Source: Flavobacteriaceae bacterium (lineage in GTDB: Bacteria > Bacteroidota > Bacteroidia > Flavobacteriales > Flavobacteriaceae). Taken from it: a DNA stretch of 64,000 bases. Positions within the stretch are counted from its first letter, which is position 1; each line of letters starts with the position of its first letter. Below, piece after piece: positions 47,278 through 57,387 of the stretch. The stretch covers positions 1-64,000 of the forward strand of contig JAFMLE010000004.1 of the NCBI GenBank assembly GCA_017852395.1, read 5' to 3'. The notes beneath the pieces were generated by a model. That model was not told the origin of the DNA and did no database searches. It saw only the letters and a list, made by a program, of their open reading frames with translations. The translations under genes and the position numbers were made by a program.

Positions 47278-48033
47278 CTATAAACGTATCTGAAGGTGGT
47301 TGTTTTTTAAATTCTGCTTGAGTTCGGGGATGCTTATTTCGTCAAAATGAAAAACCGATGCCGCCAGAGCAGCATCTGCATTCCCCTCTTGAAAAACTTC
47401 AATAAAATGGTCGATGTTTCCGGCACCTCCAGAAGCAATGATGGGTAAACGTACTTTTTTAGAAAGTGCCGCAAGTGCGCTACATGCAAAACCATTTTTG
47501 GTGCCATCATGATCCATGGAGGTAAATAAAATTTCTCCTGCACCCCGCTGTTCTACTTCTTGAGCCCATTGAAACAAGTCCAGATCCGTGGGTTCTTTGC
47601 CGCCAACCAGATGGACTTTCCATTGGTGATCAACTTGTTTGGCGTCGATTGCGACAACAATGCATTGGTTGCCAAATTCTGCGGCAAGTGTATTGATTAG
47701 GTCCGGTGTTTTTACCGCAGCCGAATTGATCGCTACTTTGTCAGCACCATTTTTTAAAACACGGTGTGCATCCTCCAAACTGGCAATTCCACCACCAACC
47801 GTAAAAGGTATGTCTAGCGCCTTGGCAACATTGAGTACAAGGGTTTGTAGTGTTCGTCGGCGTTGCTCGGTGGCAGAAATATCCAAAAACACCAACTCGT
47901 CGGCTCCCTCTTGTGCATAGCGTGCCGCCAAGGCTACCGGATCGCCAGCATCACGTAGGTTTTTAAAATTGATCCCTTTGACGGTACGTCCGTCTTTTAT
48001 GTCAAGACATGGGATGATTCTTTTGGCCAACAT
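47278..48033 (-). CDS. hisF: Imidazole glycerol phosphate synthase, cyclase subunit
   Basis: 251 residues, a (beta/alpha)8 barrel. [20 protein letters not shown] with the catalytic Asp near 11, [21 protein letters not shown] with the second catalytic Asp near 130, and [13 protein letters not shown] are all canonical. With HisH it turns PRFAR plus ammonia into IGP and AICAR. The start abuts the stop of the DinB gene, which separates it from hisA. Confidence 0.98.
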   Translation of the reverse strand: MLAKRIIPCLDIKDGRTVKGINFKNLRDAGDPVALAARYAQEGADELVFLDISATEQRRRTLQTLVLNVAKALDIPFTVGGGIASLEDAHRVLKNGADKVAINSAAVKTPDLINTLAAEFGNQCIVVAIDAKQVDHQWKVHLVGGKEPTDLDLFQWAQEVEQRGAGEILFTSMDHDGTKNGFACSALAALSKKVRLPIIASGGAGNIDHFIEVFQEGNADAALAASVFHFDEISIPELKQNLKNNHLQIRL

Positions 48034-48543
48034 TTATAAATTGTGTTTTTGGTTAAGGTCCATTTGGTTGTAAAAACCCAAATCTTTTTCGGTCAGTTGC
48101 TTTACCCAAAAGGCGATTTGCCCGGTATGATACGAACAATGTTCTATGGCATGTAAGGCGACACCTACACCGGTCAACTCAAAAGCCTGAACAGAATATA
48201 CATTTAAAAAATCCGCGTCAGTCGCATTTTGGAGTACTCTTTGGGCCGCATCTATGGTCCCATCGAGACGGTCAAGCAATTCTTTTTTTGAAAATCCCGA
48301 GCGGAGATCAAACTCGCGATCGCGGTCTCTAATGTCTTTTTGATGACCCAATGTAGTGATCAAATACTGATGCATATTTCCGCAAAGATGCAACAGCTGA
48401 TTGCCCAAGGCATTGCCAACGGCATTGGGACGTTGCCAAATTTGTTCTTCAGAAACGGACTCTAGTGCTTTATAGATCATCCGTCGGCTCTCATCCAAAC
48501 GATACAGGCAATTTTCTACAAACGTGGCGTTCCATTTATTCAT
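48034..48543 (-). CDS. DinB family protein inside the his operon
   Basis: 169 residues forming the DinB/YfiT four-helix bundle. The expected metal His residues are visible in [10 protein letters not shown] near 55 and in [16 protein letters not shown] near 140. Relatives are thiol S-transferases using bacillithiol or similar thiols, or are uncharacterised. It starts with a 4-nt overlap with hisA (ATGA) and ends directly at hisF, so it is cotranslated with both. No role in histidine synthesis is known. Confidence 0.9.
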   Translation of the reverse strand: MNKWNATFVENCLYRLDESRRMIYKALESVSEEQIWQRPNAVGNALGNQLLHLCGNMHQYLITTLGHQKDIRDRDREFDLRSGFSKKELLDRLDGTIDAAQRVLQNATDADFLNVYSVQAFELTGVGVALHAIEHCSYHTGQIAFWVKQLTEKDLGFYNQMDLNQKHNL

Positions 48544-49265
48544 TGTTGCAAGATATAGTGTTCTAAAGACTTTAAGGGTATTCGGTTTTCATACAATGCT
48601 TTTCCGATAATCACTCCTGCACAGCCTAAGGTTTTTAGTTTGGGGAGTTCTTCGAGGGTAGAAATTCCACCAGAAGCCACTAGATCTATACCAGGCAGTT
48701 GATCGATCATTTTTTGATATAAAGAAAAAGAAGGACCTGCTAACATTCCATCTTTGCTAATGTCTGTGCAAATCACCCGTTGGACTCCTTTTTGCATATA
48801 GCTAGAAACAAATTCGAAAAGATCTTTATCGGAGGTTTCTATCCAGCCGTTGGTTGCAACTTTTTCGTCACGAACATCGGCACCCAAGATGATTTTTTGA
48901 GTACCATAGCGCCGCAACCAGGATTCAAATACGGTTGGATTTTTTACAGCAATACTCCCGCCTGTTATTTGCGCTGCGCCGGACTCAAAAGCAATCCGTA
49001 CATCGTCATCGGATTTTAGCCCTCCACCAAAATCGATTTTCAAACGGGTTCTTGTTGCTAGACGCTCTAAGGTTTTGTGATTGACGATATGCGCTGCTTT
49101 GGCGCCATCGAGATCTACCAAATGTAAATGTTCAATGCCATGTGCCTCAAACGCTTGAGCGACTTCTAAAGGGTTTTCGTTATATATTTTTTTGGAATTG
49201 TAGTCTCCTTGAGAAAGACGTACACATTTTCCATCAATCAAATCTATAGCGGGTATTATATCCAT
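48540..49265 (-). CDS. hisA: ProFAR isomerase
   Basis: 241 residues. [22 protein letters not shown] (catalytic Asp near 8), [13 protein letters not shown], and [17 protein letters not shown] (second catalytic Asp near 128) identify HisA, the isomerase before HisHF. The start is 1 nt from the hisH stop. Confidence 0.98.
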   Translation of the reverse strand: MDIIPAIDLIDGKCVRLSQGDYNSKKIYNENPLEVAQAFEAHGIEHLHLVDLDGAKAAHIVNHKTLERLATRTRLKIDFGGGLKSDDDVRIAFESGAAQITGGSIAVKNPTVFESWLRRYGTQKIILGADVRDEKVATNGWIETSDKDLFEFVSSYMQKGVQRVICTDISKDGMLAGPSFSLYQKMIDQLPGIDLVASGGISTLEELPKLKTLGCAGVIIGKALYENRIPLKSLEHYILQQ

Positions 49266-49266
49266 A

Positions 49267-49851
49267 TTAGCGAAGCTTTAAAAAATTTTGCAGTAGGCAT
49301 CGGCCCGCCTTTCCACTTTTTTCGGGATGAAATTGCACACCATAAAAATTATCTTTTTGCACCGCAACGCTATAGTCCAATCCATAAAAAGCGACTCCAG
49401 TAGTTTCTGGGACAATGGGTGCATAATAGCTGTGCACAAGATACATATAGGTTCCAGAGGCAATGCCTTCAAACAAAGGGCCATTGAGTGACGTTAACTG
49501 ATTCCAGCCCATTTGTGGGATTTTTAACGCTCCTTCAAAACGTTTGACTTGCCCTTTTATGATCCCCAAACCAGCTACAAATCCTTCGTCCGTATGTTCA
49601 AAGAGCAATTGCAATCCCAAACAAATGCCCAAAACGGGCTGCTTTAGCGTGGGCAACAACCGGTCTAATTCTTTGCTTTTAAGTTTTTGCATGGCCATGC
49701 CTGCTGTACCTTGACCAGGAAAAATCACGTGCGAGGCTGATCTGATTTGTTGCGGATCGTCTGTTAGGACATTGGCAACTCCTAAGCGATCTAAAGCAAT
49801 AGATACACTTTTTACATTTCCTGCTCCATAATCGATTACGGCTACTTTCAT
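49267..49851 (-). CDS. hisH: Imidazole glycerol phosphate synthase, glutamine amidotransferase subunit
   Basis: 194 residues, class I glutamine amidotransferase. [10 protein letters not shown] at the N-terminus, the nucleophile in [11 protein letters not shown] near Cys77, and [13 protein letters not shown] with the catalytic His/Glu pair are present. It supplies ammonia to HisF. Start and stop abut hisB and hisA. Confidence 0.98.
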   Translation of the reverse strand: MKVAVIDYGAGNVKSVSIALDRLGVANVLTDDPQQIRSASHVIFPGQGTAGMAMQKLKSKELDRLLPTLKQPVLGICLGLQLLFEHTDEGFVAGLGIIKGQVKRFEGALKIPQMGWNQLTSLNGPLFEGIASGTYMYLVHSYYAPIVPETTGVAFYGLDYSVAVQKDNFYGVQFHPEKSGKAGRCLLQNFLKLR

Positions 49852-50961
49852 CTATAGGATTCCTTTGGTTGAAGGCAGTATCATGCGATCGGGATCTCTG
49901 CGTACGGCAGCTCGAATGGCTTTGGCGAATGCTTTGAAAATCGCCTCGATTTTATGGTGTTCATTGATGCCTTCTGCCTTGATATTTAGATTGGCTTTGG
50001 CGCCATCACAAAAAGACTTAAAAAAATGATAAAACATTTCTGTGGGCATTTGACCAATCATTTCACGTTTAAAGTCCGCCTCCCAGACCAACCAAGAACG
50101 GCCTCCAAAATCAAGTGCTACTTGAGCAAGGCAGTCATCCATGGGCAATACAAAGGCATAACGTTCGATGCCGAGTTTATTTCCCAAAGCTTTTCCAAAG
50201 GCCTCTCCTAGGGCAATTGCAGTATCTTCTATAGTATGGTGCTCATCTACCTGCAGATCGCCAGCTACGTTAAGAGCAATGTCCATTTGACCGTGACGGG
50301 CCAGTTGATCGAGCATATGGTCAAAAAAAGCAATCCCGGTTTGGATGCTGCTCTTTCCTGTACCGTCTAGGTTTAGGGTAAGTTCAATTTGAGTTTCGTG
50401 GGTATTTCTTTCAAATGAAATTTGACGCTGTTCGAGTTTTAAAAAGCGATAGATGGCCTCCCATTCTGTAGTTGCGAGTTTGAGTGCATCACTTTTTTGT
50501 TGTGCATCGGGTGCTCCGATTAGTATGCCCTGGCAGCCCAAATTTTCGGCCAATTGAATGTCTGTCCAGCGATCACCAATAACAAACGACGCTTTGAGGT
50601 CATATTGCGCAGCATTTTGATAAGAGGTCAACATCCCGGTTTGGGGTTTGCGAGTTGGCGCATTTGCCTCTGGAAACGAACGATCAATGTGAACGGCATC
50701 AAAATGCACCCCTTCGTTTTCAAAGGTCTTGATTATCAAATTATGAACGGGCCAAAAGGTGTCTTCAGGAAAAGCGTCTGTGCCTAAGCCATCTTGATTG
50801 GTGACCATAACGAGTTCAAAATCAAGTTCGGCAGCAATTTTGCGCATATAAAATAGCGCCTGTGGATAAAATTCTAATTTTTCAAAAGCGTCGAGCTGAT
50901 AATCCGTTGGTGGTTCTATAACCAGTGTTCCATCACGATCAATAAACAAAACTTTTTTCAT
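49852..50961 (-). CDS. hisB: Bifunctional histidinol-phosphatase / imidazoleglycerol-phosphate dehydratase
   Basis: 369 residues. The N-terminal HAD phosphatase (about 1-165) shows [13 protein letters not shown] (Asp8/Asp10) and [17 protein letters not shown]. The C-terminal dehydratase (about 175-369) shows [27 protein letters not shown] and [14 protein letters not shown]. It performs steps 6 and 8 of the pathway. It sits 4 nt after hisC. Confidence 0.97.
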   Translation of the reverse strand: MKKVLFIDRDGTLVIEPPTDYQLDAFEKLEFYPQALFYMRKIAAELDFELVMVTNQDGLGTDAFPEDTFWPVHNLIIKTFENEGVHFDAVHIDRSFPEANAPTRKPQTGMLTSYQNAAQYDLKASFVIGDRWTDIQLAENLGCQGILIGAPDAQQKSDALKLATTEWEAIYRFLKLEQRQISFERNTHETQIELTLNLDGTGKSSIQTGIAFFDHMLDQLARHGQMDIALNVAGDLQVDEHHTIEDTAIALGEAFGKALGNKLGIERYAFVLPMDDCLAQVALDFGGRSWLVWEADFKREMIGQMPTEMFYHFFKSFCDGAKANLNIKAEGINEHHKIEAIFKAFAKAIRAAVRRDPDRMILPSTKGIL

Positions 50962-50965
50962 GGGT

Positions 50966-52003
50966 CTATTTTTTTAAAAGGGTCAAAAGGGCCTGGTTTT
51001 CTTTAGGAGTCCCAACCGTAATTCTAAGGGTGTTTTCACAATACAGATATTTTGAGGTATTGCGTACTACGATGCCTGCCTTCAAGAATTCTTGATAACG
51101 TTTTTGTGCATCATCAACACGTATTAAAAAGAAATTGGCGTCTGAAGGGTAGCATTTTTGAACAAAAGAACAGTCGATCAACGCTTTTTTTAAGCGTTCT
51201 TTTTCGTGTAATAACGTAGTGATTTCTTCTGAAATACGCTGCTGGTCTTCCAAAACAGCTAAGGCACTTTGTTGGGTCAATACATTGATGTTGTACGGAA
51301 ATTTGATGCGGTTGAGACACGCAATCAAATCGGGCTGTGCAAAAGCCATACCCAATCGAATTCCCGCCATTCCCTGTGCTTTTGAAAAAGTCTGACAGAC
51401 CACAAGCCGTGGAAATTCATTGATCCATGGGATCATAGAAGGCTCATCAGAAAACTCAATATAGGCTTCGTCAACGACCAAAATGCCAATGAAATTTTCA
51501 GCCAATTTTCGTAGTTTTTCTTTAGAAAAATGTTGCCCAGTCGGGTTATTGGGTGTTGGGATAAAAAGCAGTTTGGTCTGTGCGTCGGTAGCTGCAAGCA
51601 GCCCATCAACATCCAATTGAAAATCCCGAGTAAGTGGTACTTTTTTAACGGCCACATCATGAATCGATGCGGCAACCGCATACATACCAAAGGTTGGAGG
51701 TGCTATCAATACGGCATCTTTTGAAGGGTTGCAAAAGAGTTGAATCAATTGCGCTATCAATTCGTCACTTCCATTGCTTAAGAACAGCTGATCGGGTTCA
51801 ACATTTTTGTGCCTGGCAATAGCCCTTTTTAAATCCCATTGAAACGGATCCGGATACCGATTGACACCAGAATCAAAAGGGTTTTCATTGGCATCCAACA
51901 AGATCATAGACCGACCATCATTGACAAATTCTTGTCGTGCCGACTGATAGGGTTTTATTGTAAGGATGTGTGGTCTTAGAAGATTTTTTATTTCTGTATT
52001 CAT
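50966..52003 (-). CDS. hisC: Histidinol-phosphate aminotransferase
   Basis: 345 residues from ATG 52003; the track adds an upstream TTG. It is a fold-type I PLP enzyme: [42 protein letters not shown], and the PLP lysine in [16 protein letters not shown]. It transaminates imidazole-acetol phosphate. The stop/start junction with hisD is TGATG. Confidence 0.96.
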   Translation of the reverse strand: MNTEIKNLLRPHILTIKPYQSARQEFVNDGRSMILLDANENPFDSGVNRYPDPFQWDLKRAIARHKNVEPDQLFLSNGSDELIAQLIQLFCNPSKDAVLIAPPTFGMYAVAASIHDVAVKKVPLTRDFQLDVDGLLAATDAQTKLLFIPTPNNPTGQHFSKEKLRKLAENFIGILVVDEAYIEFSDEPSMIPWINEFPRLVVCQTFSKAQGMAGIRLGMAFAQPDLIACLNRIKFPYNINVLTQQSALAVLEDQQRISEEITTLLHEKERLKKALIDCSFVQKCYPSDANFFLIRVDDAQKRYQEFLKAGIVVRNTSKYLYCENTLRITVGTPKENQALLTLLKK

Positions 52004-53292
52004 CAATTTTTCAAATCATTTAAACGAAGGGTTACGGCATTTTTGTGGGCTTCAAGTCCTTCTGCAGCGGCCATTAGTTCTATCGCTGGTCCCAAGATTT
52101 CGAGTCCTTCGGCCGATATTTCTTGAAAAGTAATGGCCTTAAGAAAACTGTCCAAATTGACTCCACTATACTGCCTCGCATAGCCATTGGTAGGCAGCGT
52201 ATGATTGGTACCTGATGCATAATCTCCTGCGCTTTCGGGCGTATAATTCCCTACAAAAACTGATCCTGCATTGTTAATTGACCCAGTATAGGCAACTGGA
52301 TTTTCCACACAAATGATGTAATGTTCTGGACCATAGGCATTGATAAATTCTTGGGCCTCTGTTGCTTGATCAAAAAACACCGCCTTAGAATTTTTTAGGG
52401 CCTGCTCGGCAATGGCCTTGCGAGGCAACAGTGGCAATTGCTGGGCAATTTCTTTTTCTACGGCATCCAAAACAACGGTAGAATTACTCACCAGAATCAC
52501 CTGACTATCAATACCGTGTTCGGCTTGCGATAATAAATCGGCAGCAACAAAGGCGGGATTGCAACTCGTGTCTGCCACCACCAAGAGCTCACTGGGGCCA
52601 GCAGGCATATCAATAGCAACATGATGTTGCGTTGCCATTTGTTTGGCAACGGTTACGTATTGATTGCCAGGGCCAAAAATCTTATCTACTTTCGGAATGC
52701 TTTCTGTACCAAAAGTAAGTGCAGCAATGGCTTGCGCGCCACCAACCTTGAAGATTTTTTTAATGCCGCAACGTTGTGCTACATAAAGAATTTCTGAGGC
52801 AATTTTGCCTTCTTTATTAGGAGGTGTACATAGTACAATTTCTTTACACCCTGCAAGTTGAGCAGGTATGGCTAACATCAAAAGGCTCGAAAATAAAGGG
52901 GCTGTACCACCAGGAATATACAAGCCTACTTTTTCTATGGGGCGTTTTTCTTGCCAACAACGAACCCCTTTTTGGGTATCTACACTGATGGGTTTGGATT
53001 TTTGTGCCGCATGAAAAGTCTCAATGTTCGTATAGGCCAGATCAATGGCGTCTTTTAAAGCGTCTGAAAGCGCATCGATGGCCGCATCAAACTCTTCATC
53101 TTTGGCACGTAAATGCGTTATTGTAACCTGATCAAACTTTTGAGTGAAGGCTTGCAATGCGACATCTCCAGCAGTTTTGACCTCGTTGAAAATCGTTTTT
53201 ACAAGGGGCTCTAAGCTTTCAAAAGAGGCCGTGGGTCGTGCTGTTAAGGTGGACCAGGTATCGCGTGCTGGCACTAAAAATCGTTGCATCAT
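52003..53292 (-). CDS. hisD: Histidinol dehydrogenase
   Basis: 429 residues from ATG 53292, which overlaps the hisG stop as ATGA; the longer track start is less likely. YIPGGTAPLFSSLLMLAIPA, KIFGPGNQYVTVAKQ, DMPAGPSELLVVAD, LSQAEHGIDSQ, GPEHYIICVE and SAGDYASGTNHTLPT are the family landmarks, including the zinc and catalytic residues. It oxidises histidinol to histidine in two steps. Confidence 0.97.
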   Translation of the reverse strand: MMQRFLVPARDTWSTLTARPTASFESLEPLVKTIFNEVKTAGDVALQAFTQKFDQVTITHLRAKDEEFDAAIDALSDALKDAIDLAYTNIETFHAAQKSKPISVDTQKGVRCWQEKRPIEKVGLYIPGGTAPLFSSLLMLAIPAQLAGCKEIVLCTPPNKEGKIASEILYVAQRCGIKKIFKVGGAQAIAALTFGTESIPKVDKIFGPGNQYVTVAKQMATQHHVAIDMPAGPSELLVVADTSCNPAFVAADLLSQAEHGIDSQVILVSNSTVVLDAVEKEIAQQLPLLPRKAIAEQALKNSKAVFFDQATEAQEFINAYGPEHYIICVENPVAYTGSINNAGSVFVGNYTPESAGDYASGTNHTLPTNGYARQYSGVNLDSFLKAITFQEISAEGLEILGPAIELMAAAEGLEAHKNAVTLRLNDLKN

Positions 53293-54140
53293 AGGACCAT
53301 TTTTTCGATTGGACAAACCAAAATATCTTCTGCTCCTGCCGCTTTTAGTGCATCAATTACTTCCCAAAATGTACCCGCATCAATAACCGAATGAATCGAG
53401 CTCCAACCCTCTTGTGCTAAAGGCAAAACGGTGGGGCTTTTTAGTACGGGCAAAATTTGTGTGATCGCTGCAATACAATCGTTAGGAGCATTGAGTAGAA
53501 TATATCGGGACTTTTTGGCCCGAAGAACGGCTTCAATTCTAAAAAGTAACTTATCAATAAGTTGTTTGGATGCGCTGGTTATTTTGGGGCTTTGCGCCAA
53601 GACTGCCTCCGAAACCAACACCTTTTGCACTTCTTTCAAGTTGTTTTTAAAAAGGGTACTTCCACTCGATACAATATCACAAATGGCGTCGGCCAGTCCA
53701 ATATTAGGGGCAATTTCGACCGAACCGTTGATGATGTGTAAGTCTGCTTGTAGGTCATTTTCTTTTAAAAATTTATTGACCGTGTTTGGATATGAAGTGG
53801 CAATACGTTTGCCCTGCAGATCGGCAAGCGAACGGTAGGGAGTGCCTTTGGGGACCGCAAGCGATACACGACACTTAGAAAACCCCAGCTGGGTGACCAC
53901 GCTAAGGTCTTCCCCTTTTTCGACCAAAAGGTTTTCGCCAATAATGGCCAAGTCTGCTACACCATCTCGGAGATATTGCGGGATGTCGCCATTGCGCAAA
54001 TACAATACCTCTAAAGGGAAATTTAATGCGCTGGCCTTAAGCTGATCTTTACCGTTCTGAATGGTAATCCCGCAATCTTTTAGCAATTTGAGGGACTCCT
54101 CGTGGAGCCTCCCGGATTTCTGAATGGCTATTTTTATCAT
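53289..54140 (-). CDS. hisG: ATP phosphoribosyltransferase, long form
   Basis: 283 residues: the two-domain catalytic part (KIAIQKSGRLHEESLKLL, DLAIIGENLLVEKG, ISSGSTLF-type phosphate loop) plus a C-terminal PII-like regulatory domain (about 210-283), so the long HisG that is feedback-inhibited by histidine without HisZ. It catalyses the first committed step. It is the first gene of the operon, behind the attenuator. Confidence 0.96.
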   Translation of the reverse strand: MIKIAIQKSGRLHEESLKLLKDCGITIQNGKDQLKASALNFPLEVLYLRNGDIPQYLRDGVADLAIIGENLLVEKGEDLSVVTQLGFSKCRVSLAVPKGTPYRSLADLQGKRIATSYPNTVNKFLKENDLQADLHIINGSVEIAPNIGLADAICDIVSSGSTLFKNNLKEVQKVLVSEAVLAQSPKITSASKQLIDKLLFRIEAVLRAKKSRYILLNAPNDCIAAITQILPVLKSPTVLPLAQEGWSSIHSVIDAGTFWEVIDALKAAGAEDILVCPIEKMVL

Positions 54141-54150
54141 TTTTTGAAAT

Positions 54151-54180
54151 AAAAAAAACCCGTTTGATACTCAAACGGGT
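54151..54180 (-). terminator. Attenuator terminator upstream of hisG
   Basis: On the minus strand ACCCGTTTGA and TCAAACGGGT make a perfect 10-bp stem with a 3-nt loop, followed by a run of seven to eight T. It ends 10 nt before the hisG ATG, so it can stop transcription before the operon. Confidence 0.9.
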
Positions 54181-54206
54181 CGGTTATATATTAGGGTACA
54201 ACACAT

Positions 54207-54260
54207 CTACCGCGCTTGAGCTCGGAAAATTAAATGTGTATGTATATATTTCATTTGCAT
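54207..54260 (-). CDS. his operon leader peptide (17 aa)
   Basis: MQMKYIHTHLIFRAQAR followed by TAG. Two His codons flank a Thr at positions 7-9. The ATG stands exactly 4 nt after a TATTTTTG box, as at other leaderless starts here; a second in-frame ATG at 54254 is possible. It is too short for the ORF track. Its last codons form the antiterminator strand. Confidence 0.68.
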   Translation of the reverse strand: MQMKYIHTHLIFRAQAR

Positions 54261-54264
54261 AGTG

Positions 54265-54272
54265 CAAAAATA
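54265..54272 (-). promoter_or_regulatory. -7 box of the his operon (TATTTTTG, 4 nt before leader ATG)
   Basis: Minus-strand TATTTTTG, then CACT, then the ATG of the leader peptide. The CACT ATG context is identical to that at lpxD. Confidence 0.65.
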
Positions 54273-54335
54273 ATGGATTATTGAATATTAAAAAACTTTT
54301 CGTGTTTCTTTTTTAGATAAAGCCAAAGGTTGGAT

Positions 54336-55154
54336 TTAGTTATTTCCTAAAATCAAAGGAAGTCCATCCTTACCACTGCCAACAACAATGACCTTAGAAT
54401 TGGGAGATTCGGCCAATTTGAGGGTAGCTTCAATCCCTTTTTCTTTGAGGATTTTGTCGGTCAAAGAAGCGCTGAGAATCCGGTTTGCAGCCGCTTTCCC
54501 TTCTGCATCAATACGTTGTCGCTCAGCTTCTTGAAGCGCTTTGGCCAAACGGAATTCGTATTCTAAGGCTTCTTGCTCCTGACGTAATTTGCGCTCTATG
54601 GCTTCTTTGATTGCATCAGGAAGTGTTACGTCTCTCACCAATACGGCGTTGAGCTGGATGTACTGAGAAGCAACGTTTTTTTGGGTTTCCTCAAAAATTT
54701 CGTTTTGTATCGCATCGCGCTTTGTCGAATAAAGCTGTTCGGGGGTATAGCGTCCCACTACAGAACGGGCTACCGCTCGAATTTGCGGGATCAAAACGAT
54801 GTTTACATAGTTTTCACCTTTGGTTCTGTGTAACAGACCAAGCTCATCATATTTGGGCTGGTACAATACCGATACGTCTAAGGTAATTTCGAGACCATTT
54901 GAAGATAAAACTTGCATGTTTCCTTCAAAAAACTCTTGTTGTTTGACGTTGTAAACATAAACTTTATTCCAAGGAGCGATTACGTGAAAACCTTCTCCTA
55001 AAGGCGGTTCATCGGTTACTACACCGCCTGAAAAAGTTTTAAAAAGCACTCCGGCTTCTCCATAACCAATGTTTATTGAAGATTTGGATACAAAGATGAT
55101 GAGTACAAAAGCCAATAAAATGACTGGTAGTCCGATTTTAGGTAAATTTTTCAT
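54336..55154 (-). CDS. Prohibitin-like SPFH/Band 7 membrane protein
   Basis: 272 residues with one N-terminal membrane helix (IGLPVILLAFVLIIFV). The SPFH domain spans about 30-200 (GEAGVLFKTFSGGV, EEPPLGEGFHVI-like sequence, SSNGLEITLDVSVLYQP), then a coiled coil rich in Glu/Arg (LRQEQEALEYEFRLAKALQEA). Such proteins scaffold membrane microdomains or regulate proteases. It is 12 nt after fabG. Confidence 0.92.
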   Translation of the reverse strand: MKNLPKIGLPVILLAFVLIIFVSKSSINIGYGEAGVLFKTFSGGVVTDEPPLGEGFHVIAPWNKVYVYNVKQQEFFEGNMQVLSSNGLEITLDVSVLYQPKYDELGLLHRTKGENYVNIVLIPQIRAVARSVVGRYTPEQLYSTKRDAIQNEIFEETQKNVASQYIQLNAVLVRDVTLPDAIKEAIERKLRQEQEALEYEFRLAKALQEAERQRIDAEGKAAANRILSASLTDKILKEKGIEATLKLAESPNSKVIVVGSGKDGLPLILGNN

Positions 55155-55166
55155 AATAAATAATTT

Positions 55167-55913
55167 TTAGGTTAACATTCCGCCATCTACATGGAGCACC
55201 TGCCCCGTGATGTAGGCGGACAAATCAGAAGCCAAAAACACACAAGCATTGGCTACATCTAGGGGTTGACCTCCCCTTTTGAGTGGTATTCCATCACGCC
55301 ATCCTTGTACGACTTCGTCTGAAAGTTTGGCGGTCATTTCGGTTTCGATAAACCCAGGAGCAACCACATTACTGCGGATGTTACGTGATCCGAGTTCGAG
55401 AGCGATGGATTTTGAAAAACCAATAATTCCGGCTTTGGAAGCAGCATAATTGGATTGACCTGCATTTCCTTTTACACCAACAACAGAACTCATGTGAATC
55501 AGTGCGCCTTTTCGTTGTTTGAGGAAGGTACGCTGGACGGCCTTAGTCATGTTAAAGACCGATTTGAGATTGACTTCTATAACTTCGTCAAAATCTGCCT
55601 CGTTCATACGCATCAACAAGTTGTCTTTGGTAATCCCTGCATTGTTGATTAATACATCAATTTGACCAAAATCTTCAAGCACTGCATCTACGAGGGCTTG
55701 GGCGGCATCAAAATCGGCAGCATTACTTTGATAGGCTTTTGCTTTGATGTTGTTTTTAGATAGTTCGGCAACCAGAACGTCTGCGGCTGCAGAAGAACTG
55801 CTGTAAGTAATGGCTACATTGCAACCGTGATGGGTAAATACTTCGGCGATTCCTTTTCCAATTCCACGACTGGCACCGGTGATGATTGCGGTTTTATTTT
55901 CTAATAATTTCAT
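55167..55913 (-). CDS. fabG: 3-oxoacyl-ACP reductase
   Basis: 248 residues, a classic SDR: GASRGIGKGIAEVF (NADPH site), NNAGIT, Ser in HMSSVVGVKGNAGQ, YAASKAG (Tyr/Lys), and the C-terminal ITGQVLHVDGG typical of FabG. It reduces 3-oxoacyl-ACP in fatty acid elongation, in keeping with the lipid A genes upstream. Confidence 0.93.
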   Translation of the reverse strand: MKLLENKTAIITGASRGIGKGIAEVFTHHGCNVAITYSSSSAAADVLVAELSKNNIKAKAYQSNAADFDAAQALVDAVLEDFGQIDVLINNAGITKDNLLMRMNEADFDEVIEVNLKSVFNMTKAVQRTFLKQRKGALIHMSSVVGVKGNAGQSNYAASKAGIIGFSKSIALELGSRNIRSNVVAPGFIETEMTAKLSDEVVQGWRDGIPLKRGGQPLDVANACVFLASDLSAYITGQVLHVDGGMLT

Positions 55914-55917
55914 GCGA

Positions 55918-56790
55918 CTACCCTATTAATTCAGCTACTTTTTTACCAATGGCAGCAGGAGAATCAACGACATGAATGCCACATTCGGCCATGATCCGTT
56001 TTTTAGCTTCTGCGGTATCATCAGCACCCCCTACAATAGCACCGGCGTGCCCCATGGTTCTTCCTTTTGGTGCAGTTTCCCCAGCAATAAACCCAACAAC
56101 GGGTTTTTGATTGCCGTTGGCTTTTATCCATTGTGCCGCATCTGCTTCTAGCTGACCGCCGATTTCACCGATCATCACGATACAATTTGTCTCAGGGTCT
56201 TCCATGAGCAATTGAACGGCTTCTTTTGTTGTGGTACCAATTATTGGATCTCCACCGATTCCGATTGCTGTGGTGATTCCTAGGCCTTCGCGGACAACTT
56301 GATCAGCGGCTTCGTAGGTGAGTGTTCCCGATTTTGAAACAATCCCAACCTGCCCTTTCTTGAATACAAAACCGGGCATAATTCCGACTTTGGCTTCGCC
56401 AGGAGTTATGATACCCGGACAATTGGGGCCGATCAAGCGACAGTCTTTTCCTTTTAAATAATGGGCTACTTTGGTCATGTCACCTACTGGAATTCCTTCC
56501 GTAATGGCTACAATGACTTTGATTCCGGCTTCTGCAGCTTCCATAATTGCATCTGCTGCAAATGCAGGGGGGACAAATATGATACTGGTATCTGCGGCGG
56601 TTGCTTTTACAGCTTCGCTAACCGTATTGAACACGGGTTTGTCCAGATGGGTTTGTCCTCCTTTGCCAGGAGTTACTCCTCCGACTACTTGAGTTCCGTA
56701 GGCGATCATTTGTTCTGCATGGAAAGTCCCTTCACTTCCTGTAAATCCTTGTACAATGATTTTTGAATCCTTGTTTACTAGTACACTCAT
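55918..56790 (-). CDS. sucD: Succinyl-CoA ligase, alpha subunit
   Basis: 290 residues. [18 protein letters not shown] (CoA site), [20 protein letters not shown] and the phosphohistidine in GHAGAIVGG are all present. It makes succinate and a nucleoside triphosphate from succinyl-CoA in the TCA cycle, with SucC, which is not in the window. Confidence 0.97.
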   Translation of the reverse strand: MSVLVNKDSKIIVQGFTGSEGTFHAEQMIAYGTQVVGGVTPGKGGQTHLDKPVFNTVSEAVKATAADTSIIFVPPAFAADAIMEAAEAGIKVIVAITEGIPVGDMTKVAHYLKGKDCRLIGPNCPGIITPGEAKVGIMPGFVFKKGQVGIVSKSGTLTYEAADQVVREGLGITTAIGIGGDPIIGTTTKEAVQLLMEDPETNCIVMIGEIGGQLEADAAQWIKANGNQKPVVGFIAGETAPKGRTMGHAGAIVGGADDTAEAKKRIMAECGIHVVDSPAAIGKKVAELIG

Positions 56791-56819
56791 GTATGATTGT
56801 TTAAATTCGGTTTGGTCAA

Positions 56820-57386
56820 TTATTCTTTAATACGTTCTTGATAAGCCCCTTTTTCTGTATCCACTTTTATCTTATCTCCTTCATTGATAAACAAAGGAAC
56901 ATTGATCCGTGCGCCTGTTTCTACAGTTGCAGGTTTGGTGGCATTAGTGGCGGTATTTCCTTTTACGCCTGGCTCGGTATGGATGACTTCCAAAATTACA
57001 CTTGCGGGCATATCAACGGACAGTGGCATGGAGTCTTCGGTGTTGATCGAAATGGTGACTAATTCACCCTCCTTGAGCAAATCTGGGGCATCAATGATGC
57101 TTTTGTTTATCGTGATTTGGTTGTAGTCATCGACATTCATAAAATGAAATTGTTCCCCTTCGGCATAGAGGTATTGAAATTTGTTGGTTTCTACCCTTAT
57201 GTCTTCAATTTTATGTCCAGCCGAAAAGGTGTTGTCAATGACTTTGCCCGTTGTTACACTTTTGAGTTTAGTTCGAACAAAAGCAGGCCCTTTTCCGGGT
57301 TTTACATGTAAAAATTCGATGATTTTGTATATGTCGTTGCTGTACTTAATGCACAATCCTTTTCGGATATCTGATGTTGTTGCCAT
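56820..57386 (-). CDS. efp: Elongation factor P
   Basis: 188 residues, three OB-like domains. The modifiable loop is [14 protein letters not shown] with the tip Lys near 32-33, then [17 protein letters not shown] rescues ribosomes stalled at polyproline. It is 1 nt after the lpxA stop. Confidence 0.97.
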   Translation of the reverse strand: MATTSDIRKGLCIKYSNDIYKIIEFLHVKPGKGPAFVRTKLKSVTTGKVIDNTFSAGHKIEDIRVETNKFQYLYAEGEQFHFMNVDDYNQITINKSIIDAPDLLKEGELVTISINTEDSMPLSVDMPASVILEVIHTEPGVKGNTATNATKPATVETGARINVPLFINEGDKIKVDTEKGAYQERIKE

Positions 57387-57387
57387 A

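Larger units (their letters stand above)
54151..54264 (-). promoter_or_regulatory. Candidate ribosome-mediated histidine attenuator
   Basis: The leader transcript holds, in order, a short His-containing ORF, the segment TCAAGCGCGGT (54219 to 54209) at the end of that ORF, and the terminator. That segment mimics the terminator's 3' arm and can pair with its 5' arm ACCCGTTTGA with one bulge and one G-U. A ribosome stalled at the His codons would leave it free and so block the terminator; a ribosome at the stop codon would cover it. Confidence 0.72.
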
